The notes beneath the pieces were generated by a model that saw nothing but the letters and a program-made list of their open reading frames with translations, did not search any database and was not told the DNA's origin. Positions 1 through 10,790 of a DNA stretch of 64,000 nt are shown piece by piece. Source of the stretch: Azolla caroliniana (lineage: Eukaryota > Polypodiophyta); contig JBHGNT010000013.1 of NCBI GenBank assembly GCA_043228905.1, positions 2,418,001 through 2,482,000 of the forward strand, given 5' to 3'. How positions within the stretch are numbered: position 1 is the first letter of the stretch; every line of letters begins with the position of its first letter. The translations under genes and the position numbers were made by a program.

Positions 1-388
1 CGGTGATTGTTCGCCTTCTGCGTCCGATCTCCGCCTGGTTGGTTTCGTCACTAGTCGTTTTCGGTTGCCGGCTCCGTCTGTTCGCCGGTTTTCAGTTGCT
101 TGCTCAACCCGGTTTCCGGTTACTGGCCCTCGAAATTCTTCCTTACTTTTAGTACGCTCCATTTCTCTCGCTATGTCGACTTTGTCTCTCCATTTCGAGC
201 ACAACCATTCTTTCCACCCAACCCATTTTCACCATCCGATCCACCATAGTCTTCGTTCACTCTTTGCATAGCCATGGCAGATTGTCGCAACTCCTCGTGC
301 TCTTCTTGAGCATAACCATTCATGTCTTGTCAAATTTGCTTAGCCCGCTTGGTCCTTCTTATCCGTGGTAGTGCCTTTACTTGGCCTT
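1..388 (-). pseudogene. 3' coding fragment of gag-only LTR element
   Basis: This stretch is nearly identical to 17972-18360, where it forms the distal (C-terminal) part of a gag-like reading frame read on the minus strand. The encoded protein would be basic and charged. Here it is cut at the window edge and at about 388, where it joins abruptly to gypsy leader sequence. It is a junction fragment and not a separate gene. The identification rests only on the match inside this window. Confidence 0.5.
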
Positions 389-1708
389 CAATCTAAGCAC
401 TATTGCTCTTCTATCCACATATTTAAGTGGCCCTACCTTAATGATAGAGTTTGCAACTTCAATCAATTAAACGTACATGTTGGTGTAATGCACAGTAAAC
501 ATATTGCATCATGTAACTAGGAGTTACGTTTCTCTTTACGAGATGGGAATACCCACTTGGATAAAGAAAGGACTTCTTGCCAATACCTTATCAATGATTA
601 AGGGTATGTAGAGCAGGGAACTTTACGAGGATTAGTTCTATTGAGGATTGACCTTTACACCACCCCTTAATTATAATACTCAATCAAATGTTGTAGAAGA
701 ATACACAAGAATTCTCCTTGCAAACACATGTCTTGCTACAACGAAAATTGATAAACCATCAACCTCGCTTGCTTGGTGATTAGTTTTCTCTCTACACCAT
801 CTTATTATCCTTTGATCACCTTGGATTGAATCACACAACCCGATGATAGATGGAAAATTTAGTCCATTATGCTCTCATCAACATGTTGTCAGTTTGTAAC
901 TAATTCCTCTCATCTAGGAGTCGATGCCCTTCCTTATATAGGCCTAGTATGAGAAACTTCAATGTCTACTCCAATGTTCATTCTTGCTCCAACCACAACT
1001 TTTACTCCAAGAGTTCGCTCTGTCCCGTTTCGGTTACAACATCCAATTTGTTAGCTAACTCTATTTTTCATCACACTAGTTCGGCCATGACATTTATTAC
1101 TCTAGTGACGAAGAGTGCATATGTGTCTATCCTTGATTCCATGAGGGTCGATGTTTACACGTGGTATTGACCACTCCCTATAATCATCCTACTTTTATTA
1201 CGAGTGTAGTTACGTCATATTGAGTTGTTGTGGGTTACTTCACGTTAGAAAGAGGGAGAGGATTGAAGACATTCAACTCTACGACTCCTAAGGGATATAC
1301 TATTCTACACCGAGACTCTGTAGTGTGGCAACCTCCAGTTGACAATCTCTTGAGTCCTTTTGGCTACCAAGGTACAACCCTCATATGTCCGCCATTGTAT
1401 AGGACACCAATGGGCATGTGGGCCCATCTCTCACCATTGGTAGGGGATGGTTGGGCGAACGTACACTCTTTCTAACCTTCTCTTGAATGATTATTTTCAT
1501 CTTTTACTTATGTAGAATAAAAAATCGGTTAAATGTGCCATTCCAAACATTCAATTTAATACAGTCATTCTTCTCTTATCATTTCATTCCTCTCTTCTTG
1601 TGATCTCGTTATATCTTTCTTCTATCACTCTTTCTTCTGTCTTGGTTCTGACCGTTTGATTCGAATTCCTCTCTCTCCGTTATCCTCCTCTATAAACATC
1701 ACGAAACC
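389..1708 (+). repeat. gypsy leader / LTR-like region, copy A
   Basis: No protein gene is seen here. The stretch is one of three copies, with 12136-13786 and 45560-46999. It contains a TATA-like site (TATATAGG, about 936-943) and ends just upstream of a gypsy gag start at 1709, so it is probably the LTR plus untranslated leader of that element. I could not fix the exact LTR ends. Pyrimidine-rich sequence fills about 1560-1700. Copy A lacks the 209-bp tandem duplication seen in copy B. Confidence 0.5.
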
Positions 1709-2480
1709 ATGGCTGCCATTAATTCAAAAGAATATCTCACCCTTGTTGTTGAAATGGAGAAACTTAAATCCAAGTTCGCATCTCTTGAATTAGAGAATCA
1801 ACGTCTTCTTGGAGATCTACAAAACGTTATTGTGGAGAAGCAACAACAACAAGAGGAGTTTACGCGACGAGTGCAAGAACTAGAGACAACAATCGTAATT
1901 TTACAGCATCAAAGGGGCGGAGGCCAAAGAATTATCAAGGAGCCCAAAATCAGCCTTCCCGTTAAATTTGATAGTTCGAGGGCGCATTTCCTAGTTTTCT
2001 TGAATCAAATGCAGTTCGTAATTCAAATGCATCCCACGTGTTATCCAAGAGATGCATCTCGAGTTGGGCTAGTGGGAACCTTATTGACTGGCATAGTGTT
2101 ATTCTGGTTTGCTCCATTATTAGAAACAAATTCTCTTCTACTCCATAATTTCGAAGAATTTGTCAAAGAGTTTAAGCCTTGCTTTGGAGATACCGATGGG
2201 GCAAGAACCACGATCAACAAGATTTGTACACTACGTCAAGGTGATCAGCCAACATCAACATATGCAACCAATTTTTGGCTCATCGCAAGCGATATTTCTT
2301 AATACGAACAAGCCCTAATTGAGCAGTTTCGTTCCGGTGTTCTTAGCAATGTAAATGAAGGACTTTTACATTCCCCGAGGATCCACAATATCTTACTGAA
2401 GCTATTAGTCGAGCAATACGGTGCGATAATCGTCTTTTTGAGCGACAACAAATAACAAGATCAAGATTCACACCAACTTC
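1709..2480 (+). pseudogene. gag: gypsy gag pseudogene, copy A
   Basis: The frame opens at ATG 1709 (MAAINSKEY) with a Leu/Glu-rich coiled-coil segment (about residues 8-65). A capsid-like domain of the retrotransposon gag type follows, with LLTGIVLFWFAPLLE and an FGDTDGARTTINK motif. It has about 197 codons before a TAA at 2300-2302, where the related copies encode Trp-Asp. Homology continues to about 2480. The role would be the structural capsid protein of a Ty3/gypsy element. It is one of three near-identical plus-strand copies, with 13787 and 47000. It is not functional as it stands. Confidence 0.75.
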
Positions 2481-2489
2481 TGCTCTGTC

Positions 2490-2786
2490 TCGATGATCAT
2501 ATCTCACACTTCGGGGTGGAATTCCGGCTTTGAGAATCAAAAGCAAATTCTCCTAGGACCATCAAAGCCTGAAGCAACAACAGTTTATGCCACTCCGCTT
2601 GAATCAAGCCTTGTGGATATTATTCGGCAACGTCTTCACTCTGATGATTTCGCTCAGGATGTCTTACCCCACATTAGGCCAGGCCATGCATCTTGCTTGA
2701 CTTTGCAAGGCTCATCTCAACACTATCAGGAATTCAAATGCCATGATGTCTTACTCTTTTACAACAATCTCCTTGTGAAAGTTCCT
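2490..2786 (+). pseudogene. gypsy RNase H-integrase linker remnant
   Basis: The frame 2493-2786 matches the linker between RNase H and the integrase zinc domain of the fuller gypsy copy at 51740-52080. Shared features are a QKQ-LGP motif and a block ending near LLFYNNLL. All of protease, reverse transcriptase and RNase H are missing between the gag above and this piece, so the element has a large internal deletion. The right side is cut by a copia LTR fragment beginning at 2787. The same structure recurs in copy B at 14580-14880. Confidence 0.55.
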
Positions 2787-3023
2787 TGTGAAAGTTAGCG
2801 TGTGGAAGCATATGCCAAACCGGCTCTGCCAGATAGTAACAGTAAAGAGAAGAAAGTTTAATGGAAACTTAACATAGAGAATAAGCATACCCAAGAGAGA
2901 GAGAGAGAGAAACATAAAACTCTATTAAAAAGTAACACTTTGTAACTATGTACATAGAATGTGCTCGAGAGAGCACTTTTATACAAGTCCATAAAGGACT
3001 GACAAAAATACTGACGGGTACTT
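2787..3023 (-). repeat. truncated copia LTR (family 2), copy A
   Basis: The sequence begins TGTGAAAGTTAGCGTG, resembling the LTR start at 48721, and contains a short GA run (2896-2910). It has a TATA box read on the minus strand (TATAAAAG, about 2974-2981) with the palindrome GTGCTC-GAGA-GAGCAC at 2961-2976 beside it. The LTR is broken at about 3023 and joins directly to RNase H coding sequence. Copy B (14879-15110) has the identical join, so the deletion predates the duplication. Confidence 0.65.
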
Positions 3024-4883
3024 CGTCCAAGCATCGAATAAAGGGTTCTTGGTGAGCTGTATGCTGCTTACGTTGTCACAATAAATCAAGATTGGGCTGA
3101 GCACCGCGATCAGGAGGTCTCACAAGAGTTGCCAAAGCCAGATGGCTTCACTGGTGGCAATGGTAGCACCCGGGTATTCAGCCTCAGTGCTCGACAGAGC
3201 CAGTCTTGGCTGCTTTTTGCTGCTCCGCGCAACAACCGCCCTACTAAGAGAAAACATGTAACCGGAGGTGGATTCGCGATCCGAAGCATGACGAGCCCAG
3301 TCGGCATTGGTATATCTGACTATCTTCCCAGCGATACTATGTCGGTATAATAGTCCCCGGTCCTTCGTGCCGCTAACATACAAGAGTATCCAGTGTGCGC
3401 ACTAAAGGTGCTCGAAGGTCAGCTTTTGCATGAACTGGTTGATCACTCCGACCGGGTAATTGATGTTCAGTCGAGTGATTGGCAAGTATATGAGGCTTCC
3501 GACAATTGGTCGGAATTGTTTCTCATCGCAAGCCGGACCGGAGTCGGGATAAAGCTTCAGGTTCCAGTCTAGGGGTGTGGAGATCTGTCGACATTCCGTC
3601 ATGCCGAACTTGTACAGTATATTCAACACATACTGTCTTTGTGAGAGCAATATGCCATCGGGGGGTTCGGATAACCTCAATACCAAGAAAATAATGAAGG
3701 TCCCCCAGGTCCTTCGTTTCAAATGCGTCCGACAACTAGTACTTCATTCTGCCGATTTCATCTAGCTCGGCCCCAGTGATGACTAAATCATCAACATATA
3801 GCAAGATACAGACCGAACCATTCGGACGTTTCCGGATGAATAGTGATGAGTTTAACTTTGAGGCCGCAAACCCCATCTTACGCAACCGGTGCGTGATCTT
3901 CGCATTCCAAGCTCGGTGGGCTTGCTTCAGACCGTAAAACAACTTCTTGAGTCAAAATACTGCCGACTTGTTCATCTCCGATTGGAATCCGAGGGGTTGG
4001 ATCATATAGACCCGTTCTTCGAGGCCACCTTGAAGAAAGACATTCTTCATGTCCATTTGGTGAAGACGTCATCCCCTTACCGCAACAATAACCAATACCA
4101 CACGAATTGTCGTCATCGTCACTACTGGAGCAAAGGTCTCATCGTAGTTGATTCCGTCGGTCTATGCGTATCCCTTTGCCACTAACCAGGCCTTGCACCG
4201 GTGGACCGGCGTAACTTCCTGTTACCAGGTTTGAGGCCCTTCTTGGCCGATTCAGAATTCCTTTCTAAAGATCCGCCTTCTTCCTTTCCGGGGTAAGATT
4301 TGTTCAGGTCCAACCCTTTAGTGCTGGTATTGTATTTCAGAATCTTCTTCTTCCCCTTCTCTTTGCGCGTGAATCGTGTCCTCGGTTTCTTGTGCGGGGA
4401 GAGCACGACAAATTCTCCACTACTCGTCGGTTCTTCATCCGACTGGTCATCCCGACTCAGCCACTTAGCCAGAATGAGATCAGACTCTCATCTAGAGTAC
4501 CGAATCCTTCATCTTCTTCTTGAACCCCTCTAGATTAACTAGCTTCATGCTCCGGAATCGGGTCTTCGTTGGGACTTGGAGTCGGTAGGGAGTACCGTTA
4601 TGCCGACTCATCAAACTTGACATCTCAACTTACTCGTACCTATTTAGTCTGGGGGTTATAACACTTATACCCCTTCTGCTCATGCAAGTAACCCAGTAGG
4701 ATGCACTTCTCCGACATCGGATCTAGCTTCTTACGCTTCTCATCCGGTACATGCACATATGCTATGCTACCAAAGATCCAAAGGTGTGTCAAATTCGGCT
4801 TCTGCCCGAAATACAACTCATGTGCCGACACCTCGTCCTGGATCCGGTTTTGGATGTAGAACCGCCTCAGCCTAGTACAATGT
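3024..4883 (-). pseudogene. copia pol remnant (RNase H, RT, integrase C-terminus), copy A
   Basis: Read on the minus strand from 4883 this has: the integrase C-terminal region (SAHELYFGQKPNL, about 4640-4850), a degraded linker, reverse transcriptase (FYGLKQAHRAWN and LLYVDDLVITG, about 3740-4070; LGIEV, 3600-3735; the AF-MKDLGDLHYF region) and RNase H (YTNADWARHASD and STEAEYPGA, about 3120-3383). Several frameshifts and stops divide it. About 275 bp present in copy B (near 16280-16560) are missing around 4200. These are Ty1/copia replication enzymes in a dead copy. The element is cut at 4883 by a gag-only element. Confidence 0.75.
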
Positions 4884-6202
4884 TTGCTCCCATCTCCTGT
4901 CTCTGTGGTCTCACGTTAGTTCTCGAACACAACCGCCGAAGTCTCTAGAATTAATGGGTAGGAATCGTCGGTATTATCGTCCTCCGTCGTTTCACCCATA
5001 GCCACCTTCTCGGCTATCTCTCCATCGTCTGCATCATCTTTGACCTTTGTTTTCTCTCTGTCACCTTCCGTCTCTTCGGTCTCACGTTGCCTTCCAGATG
5101 CAACTGACGGAGTCTCTAGAATTAGTGATGGGAAATTCTCGATATGGTCATCCGACATTGATTCATCCATAGCCACCTCTGATTCGATGTAATGTTTTGT
5201 GGCGACCTCCTTAATCAGGTCCGCCTCGCACTCTTTATCTCCATCAATTATGAAAGCATCTATTATGCTTACCTCTTTCTCATACGATGTCTTGAACACT
5301 CGTATCCCGAAATCTTCTTCTACACTTGAAGTGGTGTTCATCACTCTCAACTTATCAGCCTTATCCTTCGCCGTCGTTCTTTCGCAAGACAAGAGGGTAG
5401 CTTGTTCTACACCCTCTCTCGTGGTTCCTTCGTATTGTATTTCGGCCTTCATGTCGGCTACATCGTTTGTCCTCCATCGACCATCCTTCATGAGCCATGT
5501 GGTTGTTGACAAGATTCTCATCTTCCTCTCATCATGTCTCCCACATACCCTTCCGACTTCGGCCCAATCCTCGGTAAGACCGTTCGCACCATCATCATCT
5601 TCAAGCTCGATCCCGATGTCCATCTTTTCTTTCCGATCAATCGATCTTACAAACATTAGGACTTTATCCTCCCCCACCAATTGTTGTTCCCACTGCGAGA
5701 GTCGAGCAAAACGATGCTCGAATTCTAGGAATGCTTCCGTTGCACTTCGGTGGGTCTTCTTCGATGCCACCCATTCATCGAACGCTCGCCGATCTCGTCC
5801 CTTCAATCTCTCGTAGTCATATGCCTCTCGTAAAGCTTCTTCAAAGGTCCCCCATGTTGGGTTTTGTTGCCGTATCTTGTAGATTCTCTCTTGTAACCCA
5901 TCTGTGGCTACCCGGTTGAAGGATATCACTTGCAATCCTTCCGGTAGCCCACATCGCATCATCTCTACCTTGTATTCACCTAGATAGCGTGACACATCAT
6001 TTATGTTGAATTGCCCGTTTCTTTGCACAAACCACTCTATTTCCGACTTCATCTCCGACATCGCACGTTGCTCTTGTTGCATCCGCTCCATTATCATCAT
6101 CATTATGGTCATCGCCTCTTGTTGATTCTCCATCTCCTTGCCACCCGCTTTCACGTCGGGTTCACCAAATGTGTCGTGCCTTTCAGTGCCAAATCGTTGC
6201 AT
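4884..6202 (-). CDS. gag-like protein of a gag-only LTR element (C-terminus truncated)
   Basis: The 428-codon frame runs from ATG 6202 (MQRFGTERHD) to a TAA at 4916-4918. The stop replaces a CAA that the copy at 18605-19375 still has. The N-terminus has a Met/Gln-rich helical stretch (residues about 30-55). A capsid-like helical domain follows (about 60-210: LPEGLQVISF, NPTWGTFEEALREAYDYE, KVLMFVRSIDRKEKMDIGIELEDD, GLTEDWAEV). The C-terminal half is acidic. No protease, RT or integrase motif follows in either copy. The leader and LTR-like sequence lie immediately upstream (6203-6850). I infer a non-autonomous gag-only retroelement. This copy is joined at 4883 to copia sequence and so lacks its C-terminus. 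Confidence 0.6.
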
Positions 6203-6850
6203 GAGTCGGGTGGGAACCGCTGGGGTTTTGGACTAGGAAGAGGAAGAATTTGAGACAAGTTTATCGCTATGGATAGATTATTAGAAAGACAGATAGAAAT
6301 TTCGTGAATCCCAAGAGTGTATTGTATTCCATTAATCAATATTTAGATAAGAATATGTATTAAGATTGAAAGAAAGAGATTAAAAAGAACTTGTGAATCC
6401 CACAAGTATAGATTATGTCGTGAATCCTATGAATATAGTTTGTTAATTGGTGTTTTAGGAAATATATCCAATTTCCAAATAATCCACACACTTATTACAT
6501 TGTGCTCCCCATCCTTATATGGTGATGAGAGAGTCTTCACAATCCATGCTTAAACTTTATGCTTTTCCTATCAATAGACTATATGCTTTATTTAACATGC
6601 TTTTTCTAAAGTGAACATGCTTTTCCTAATATGTGCGTTTTTTATTGACTATAGTGATGATGCACACTACATGTGCATGTGTAGCCTTTTCTTTTATCAT
6701 GCGTTTTTCTAAAGTTTATCCTAGCTTGAACTTACGTTTTTCTGTGGGACATCTACTTTTTAACACTAATGAAATGCTAGTGAAATGGTAAGACATTACA
6801 TTATTAACATGGAGGTGCAAGGTTCGAATCTTGCCCTATGCATGTAATTC
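6203..6850 (-). repeat. 5' LTR/leader of the gag-only element
   Basis: This lies directly upstream of the gag-like ATG and is near-identical to 17290-17840 and 48890-49560. It is AT-rich and contains a tRNA-like A/B-box segment on the plus strand (6776-6842). In the copy at 17290-17917 the same sequence continues to TGTCGTAGTG next to a purine tract, which marks the LTR edge. Here about the last 75 bp of that edge are missing. I see no convincing tRNA primer-binding site. Confidence 0.5.
6776..6842 (+). repeat. tRNA-like (SINE-type) Pol III box pair
   Basis: TAGTGAAATGG resembles a Pol III A box and GGTTCGAATCT a B box, with about 45 bp between them. The segment does not fold into a full tRNA. 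It recurs at 17785-17828 (B box changed to GGTTCAAATCT, A box lost) and 49487-49553, always embedded in the gag-only LTR. It is therefore either a SINE head captured by that LTR or a chance tRNA-like part of it. Confidence 0.4.
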
Positions 6851-7553
6851 TTATTTTGATATTTTCTTCTCCGAATCTTGAACCGAATCAGCTTCCTCCG
6901 ATTCATTCCAGGTTTTGTCCGAGTTGGTAGTCTCCAACTCGTCTTCCGTTTTTAGGCCCTTCACCACATCAGATCACGTCCGTGTCTTGTCCTTCTTCCG
7001 GTTGGCTAGACTGTCCTGCTTAACTCTGCCACCGCCGCCGCTTCCTCCCACATGTTCGGATGTGGTGACTCCTTCGGTCGGCTCGGGTTCCTTTATCTCC
7101 ACATCTCCCCCGTTTGTTCTTTCTTCCTATCTGGCTCCTTGTCCGGTGCCATCCATTCCAGCTCCTGCTCTTGCCCTCAAGTGTGGCACATTGAGATGAG
7201 AAATGCCGAGCATCTCTGAAAAATGCTGCGACTTTTATGATCTGAGCGGCTTGGTGAAGATGTGGGCTACCTACTGATCTGTGTGACCATATCAAAATTC
7301 AACATCACCGCTCAGAACCCGCTCACGCGCATAGTGATACTGCACTTCTATGTGCTTCGTCCGTGCATAGAGTACAGGGTTCTTGGCGAGATGTAGGTTT
7401 CTTATGTTGTCACCATAAATCAAGATTGGGCTCGGCACCTCGATCAGGAGGTCTCATAGGAGTCACCGAAGCCAGATGGCTTCACAGGTGGCAATAGTAG
7501 CGCTCGGGTATTCAGGCTCAGTGCTCAACAGACCCACTATTGGCTACTTTTTG
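6851..7553 (-). pseudogene. copia pol C-terminal extension and RNase H tail remnant
   Basis: Read on the minus strand, 7553-7200 is the end of RNase H and 7200-6870 is a degraded copy of the charged C-terminal extension found on the complete copia element (24600-23864). The same segment is better preserved at 49570-49918. There are several frameshifts. The left end is fused to gag-only LTR sequence and the right end to gypsy protease sequence. Confidence 0.55.
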
Positions 7554-7877
7554 TTGGTAGTAACAAAGCTGATGGACTCAGGTTTCTGCTGGAAATAATT
7601 GATTGTTGGATTTCTGCAGTCAATGTCAGGATTATGAAGCTCAAACCAAGGCAAACGAAGGATAACAGGATGCTCAGGGCTACTAATTATATTGAAGGAA
7701 ATCACACCAGAAAAGCTCAACTTGTTTTAGTTTTAGACGAACGCCCTCGATGACGTGTTACATTGATCTCCATTGGACTTGGACCAGTTGATGGAATCAT
7801 GTGTGAAGTTTGGGTAGTGCTCGTAGGTGTCTAGGCTACTACTGAAGCATATATTTGATCTGTTCTTGGTTGTGACA
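7554..7877 (-). pseudogene. gypsy protease-region remnant
   Basis: 7554-7730 matches 53516-53700, the segment after the protease in the fuller gypsy copy, where a LPWFELHNPDI-type motif lies on the minus strand. 7730-7877 is weakly related to the gag end of the same family. The frames are broken. It lies upstream in coordinate but downstream in element order of the gag remnant at 7878-8657. Confidence 0.5.
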
Positions 7878-8655
7878 TTAGTTGACGTTCTGAACGTCGC
7901 TCGAATAAACGATTGTCACATCGCACCGCACCGTTCTGAACGTCGCTGGAAGAGAATCTGGATCTTCGTAGAAAGTTAATAACAAATCGTTTCCATCATT
8001 TTGTAGTCCATGGCGAAACTGATCCATTAATGCTTCTTCATCCCATGGAATATCACAAGCTAGGAGGCGGAAATCTACGGCGTATGCGGAGGACAGACGA
8101 TCCCCTTGACGCAGTCTTTGAATTTTATTGATCGCCGTTCTGACACTATCAGTGTCTCCAAAGTTTGCTTGAAATTCTTTAATAAAACCTTCAAAGTCTT
8201 GAAGGAGAGGAGATTTCTTTTCTAGCAGTGGTGCAAACCATGCTAATGTTGTTCCTGTTAAGAGGGTTCCTACTAGTCCAACGCGAGTTGTATCGGTTGG
8301 ATATCTATAAGGATGCATATGAATTACTAGACGCACCTTATTTAAAAATCCTTGAAATTGTGATCGATTACCATCGAACCTCCCAAGCAAACAAATCTTT
8401 GGTTCTTTGGGAAAGTTTTGTTGCATCAAAGCTTGTTGATGAAGAGACCGCAATGTTGTTTCGAGTTACAATACACGTGTTGAGAACTCGTCATATTGTT
8501 GCGCCTTTTCTATGCTTAGTTGTTGTAAATCTCCAAGAAATCGTTGATTCTCTTGCTCTAGAGCCAAAAACTTATTTGTGAGATGCTCGAGCTCAGAGAC
8601 GACTCGAACATACTCTTGCTTGCTATCGGTGACGATAACACTTGATAGGATTCTC

Positions 8656-8657
<2 letters not shown>
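7878..8657 (-). pseudogene. gag: gypsy gag pseudogene, minus-strand copy
   Basis: Two frames (8657-8466 and 8453-7878) together cover gag. They have a coiled-coil start (SKQEYVRVVSELEHL), the conserved FPKEPKICLLGRFDG entry to the capsid domain, LLTGTTLAWFAPLLE, and FGDTDSVRTAINKIQRLRQGD. A nearly parallel copy sits at 54234-54888 with an intact ATG context. Here the start codon region is altered and a frame change at about 8460 splits the protein. The role would be capsid protein of a Ty3/gypsy element. Confidence 0.7.

Positions 8658-8659
<2 letters not shown>

Positions 8660-8713
<54 letters not shown>
8660..8713. repeat. (AG)n microsatellite
   Basis: An uninterrupted AG dinucleotide run of about 53 bp lies just upstream (minus strand) of the gypsy gag. 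It corresponds to 54932-54979 in the other gag copy, so it belongs to the element's leader. Confidence 0.95.
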
Positions 8714-8715
<2 letters not shown>

Positions 8716-9135
8716 TGGCGAGAAAGAGAGAGAGAAAAAGAGAAGATATTCTGGTTCAGACTGTCAAGGCATTAGCTTGACAAAAGTAGATTGAACAAGA
8801 GAGGAAAAGAAAGAGGGAACAATGGCTATATTTTTAATATAATAGGAAAATATATAAGAGCAAGAACTAGAATATATTTGCCAAAGACTGGTGTTGAACC
8901 AGAATGGTTCTAACAATACAATATGTCCTATTTATATAGGAGTAGTATGTGCCCCTTGGATGTTTGTAGGGTCATGATACCCTTTGGGATAGGGTCATGA
9001 TACCCTTTGGGATATTGAGGGGTCGTTGACACCCTTTGGGATATTGAAGGGTCAAGGCACTCTTTGGATATTCATAGGGTTACATTATCAATATTATAAT
9101 ATACCAAATTATGATATTTTTACATTAAATATATA
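8714..9135. repeat. gypsy 5' leader/LTR-like sequence with minisatellite
   Basis: No gene is seen. 8714-8870 matches 54980-55110 upstream of the other minus-strand gag. 8969-9077 holds four imperfect tandem units of 22-29 bp built on GGGTCATGATACCCTTTGGG; units 3 and 4 diverge. The remainder is AT-rich. Confidence 0.6.
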
Positions 9136-9212
9136 TAACCTCATGGCTAGAGTTGAGTGTTCCTCTTTAAGAGGTCACGGGTTCAAGTCATCCTAAACCT
9201 CATGGGGTTTCA
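9136..9212 (+). repeat. SINE-like tRNA-derived segment, copy 1
   Basis: TGGCTAGAGTTGAG followed about 30 bp later by GGGTTCAAGTCA resembles a Pol III A/B-box pair. The segment ends with CCTCATGGGGTTTCAT. Copies lie at 22613-22690 (best preserved, GGGTTCGAGTCA) and 55146-55222. All three sit at gypsy element edges. Confidence 0.45.
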
Positions 9213-9900
9213 TTTACTCATGACATCTTGTATCCATTCTCATTCTAATTTAATACATTCATTCTTCTCTTATCATTTCATTCATCTTGTAGCTCTATCC
9301 TCTGTCTTGGTTCTCACACATAGAGCCTTTCCAAGAAGCCAACAATTTAGAGCCATTTCAATAAATTGCTCCTCCTTCACTATACAATCTCATTGTATTC
9401 AAACATTGGTGATGACAAAATTTCCTAAACCAACTCCAAGTTTCTTTGAAATCATTATCAAAAATATTCATTTCTACAACCAATCATCGAGCCTTGTTTG
9501 TAGACTGTAATACCTGATGGAGGCAATGCAATTAACAATCGATGAGATGAATAAATTCAAGCATAAAAACATTCCTCTAATTTAGGGTATCTCTAATTTA
9601 AGCATAAAAATAGGTTCTAGGGGATCCTCTAAAACCTATTTTTATTATATTTTCAACTTTGTTGAGCACATATTCATACCTCATCCTTCTTCTTTATCAA
9701 ACTTCTAATGATTGATTAAATTATACCAAAACTTCTACCTTGTTGCGAAGACGAGATGATGGTTGTTCTATTAACTCCAAAATTTGTAGGTTTTCTTCAT
9801 AATTCAAATGAGGTCGAAGACCTCGCTTGTGGGTTGAATTCATCTTTGTAATGTTAATTAACTGATTTTAGATTGACTTAATTAGGAGGAAGGTTTTGAC
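9213..9900. repeat. duplicated non-coding segment (twin at 55223-55920)
   Basis: No protein gene is seen. The first 320 bp resemble the gypsy leader found before plus-strand gag genes (also 44396-44720). The rest is AT-rich. The twin at 55223-55920 is almost identical and shares the upstream SINE-like segment, so the whole stretch was duplicated as a unit. Confidence 0.6.
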
Positions 9901-10790
9901 ATGATTAAAACTTCAAATTCCATCAAAAAACACCAATTTAAGGAAGAAAAAGAAGGAGAAGGAGAAGGAGAAAGATGGAAAGAGGAGGAAGAAGACAATG
10001 GTCACCACCACCACCATAATGGACTGAGCGCATATTGGAAGAGAAGAAGCAAACGAAAGAATGAAAGAAGAAGAAAGCAGAACCACGAAAACAAAGAGGA
10101 GAAAAAGAAGAAGAACAAAAGGAACAAGAAGCTACGGTGTAATGCGTAAGGTGTGTAATGTGTAACATGAAATGTTAATGTTTGAGTGTGAGGAAGAGTG
10201 TGTACACATGCACATTTGGCTATTTGTGTGCATGTGTACAAATGTGAGAGACAAGGGTAAGTAGATGTAACTACCCCCATTTGGCTTTTTGTACTATATA
10301 TAAACCCCCACCCATGGGGCATGAAAAGGAAAAATATAGTGAAGTTACCCCTGAACTTGTGCTTGTCTCGATTTTGCCGCTCATTCTCTATGTGTATCTC
10401 TTTCTCTTTCTCTATCATCTCACATTCGAACCCATCAACAATATTCCTCCTACCATAGCGATAAAGTTCAGAGTTTGAGGACTCCCGTGGTTTTTCCCTT
10501 TCCGTGTTTTCCACGTTTAATCTTGGCTCCACCCCCACCCATCAATTTATTCCTCCTACCATAGTGATCAAGTTCAGAGTTTGTGGACTCCCGTGGTTTT
10601 TCCCTTTTAGGTTTGTCTACGTTAAATTTTGTCTCTGGCTCCACCCCCCACCCATTAACAATATTCCTCCTACCATAGTGATAAAGTTAGGAGTTTGTGG
10701 ACTCCCGTGGTTTTTCCCTTTCCGGGTTTTGCACATTAACTGTTGTGTCTCTGTACTTGTGTTTTCTACCATTTCAATCTTTGCACATGA
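9901..10790 (+). repeat. LTR-like promoter segment with tandem repeats (uninterrupted copy)
   Basis: This starts with a purine-rich stretch (9940-10120). A hairpin follows (arms TGTACACATGCACA and TGTGTGCATGTGTACA, 10201-10240) and then a TATA box (TATATATAAACC, about 10301-10312). Three units of about 110 bp follow at 10430-10735, each containing GGACTCCCGTGGTTTTTCCC. The overall look is that of a copia-type LTR end. The related copy at 55920-56405 plus 62075-62750 is split by a LINE. No open frame of note. Confidence 0.5.

Noticed and set aside
5199-5816. 205-codon plus-strand frame
   Set aside because: It is the antisense shadow of the gag-like gene on the minus strand, which has recognisable domains and copies.
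6151-6339. Short frames around the gag-only leader
   Set aside because: Sequence continues as conserved non-coding LTR in two other copies with broken frames.
8228-8581. 117-codon plus-strand frame
   Set aside because: Antisense to gypsy gag; low similarity to anything and explained by the gag on the other strand.
10002-10538. 178-codon minus-strand frame
   Set aside because: It arises from a purine-rich low-complexity stretch (poly-Ser/Phe/Leu on the other strand) inside an LTR-like promoter region; not protein-like.
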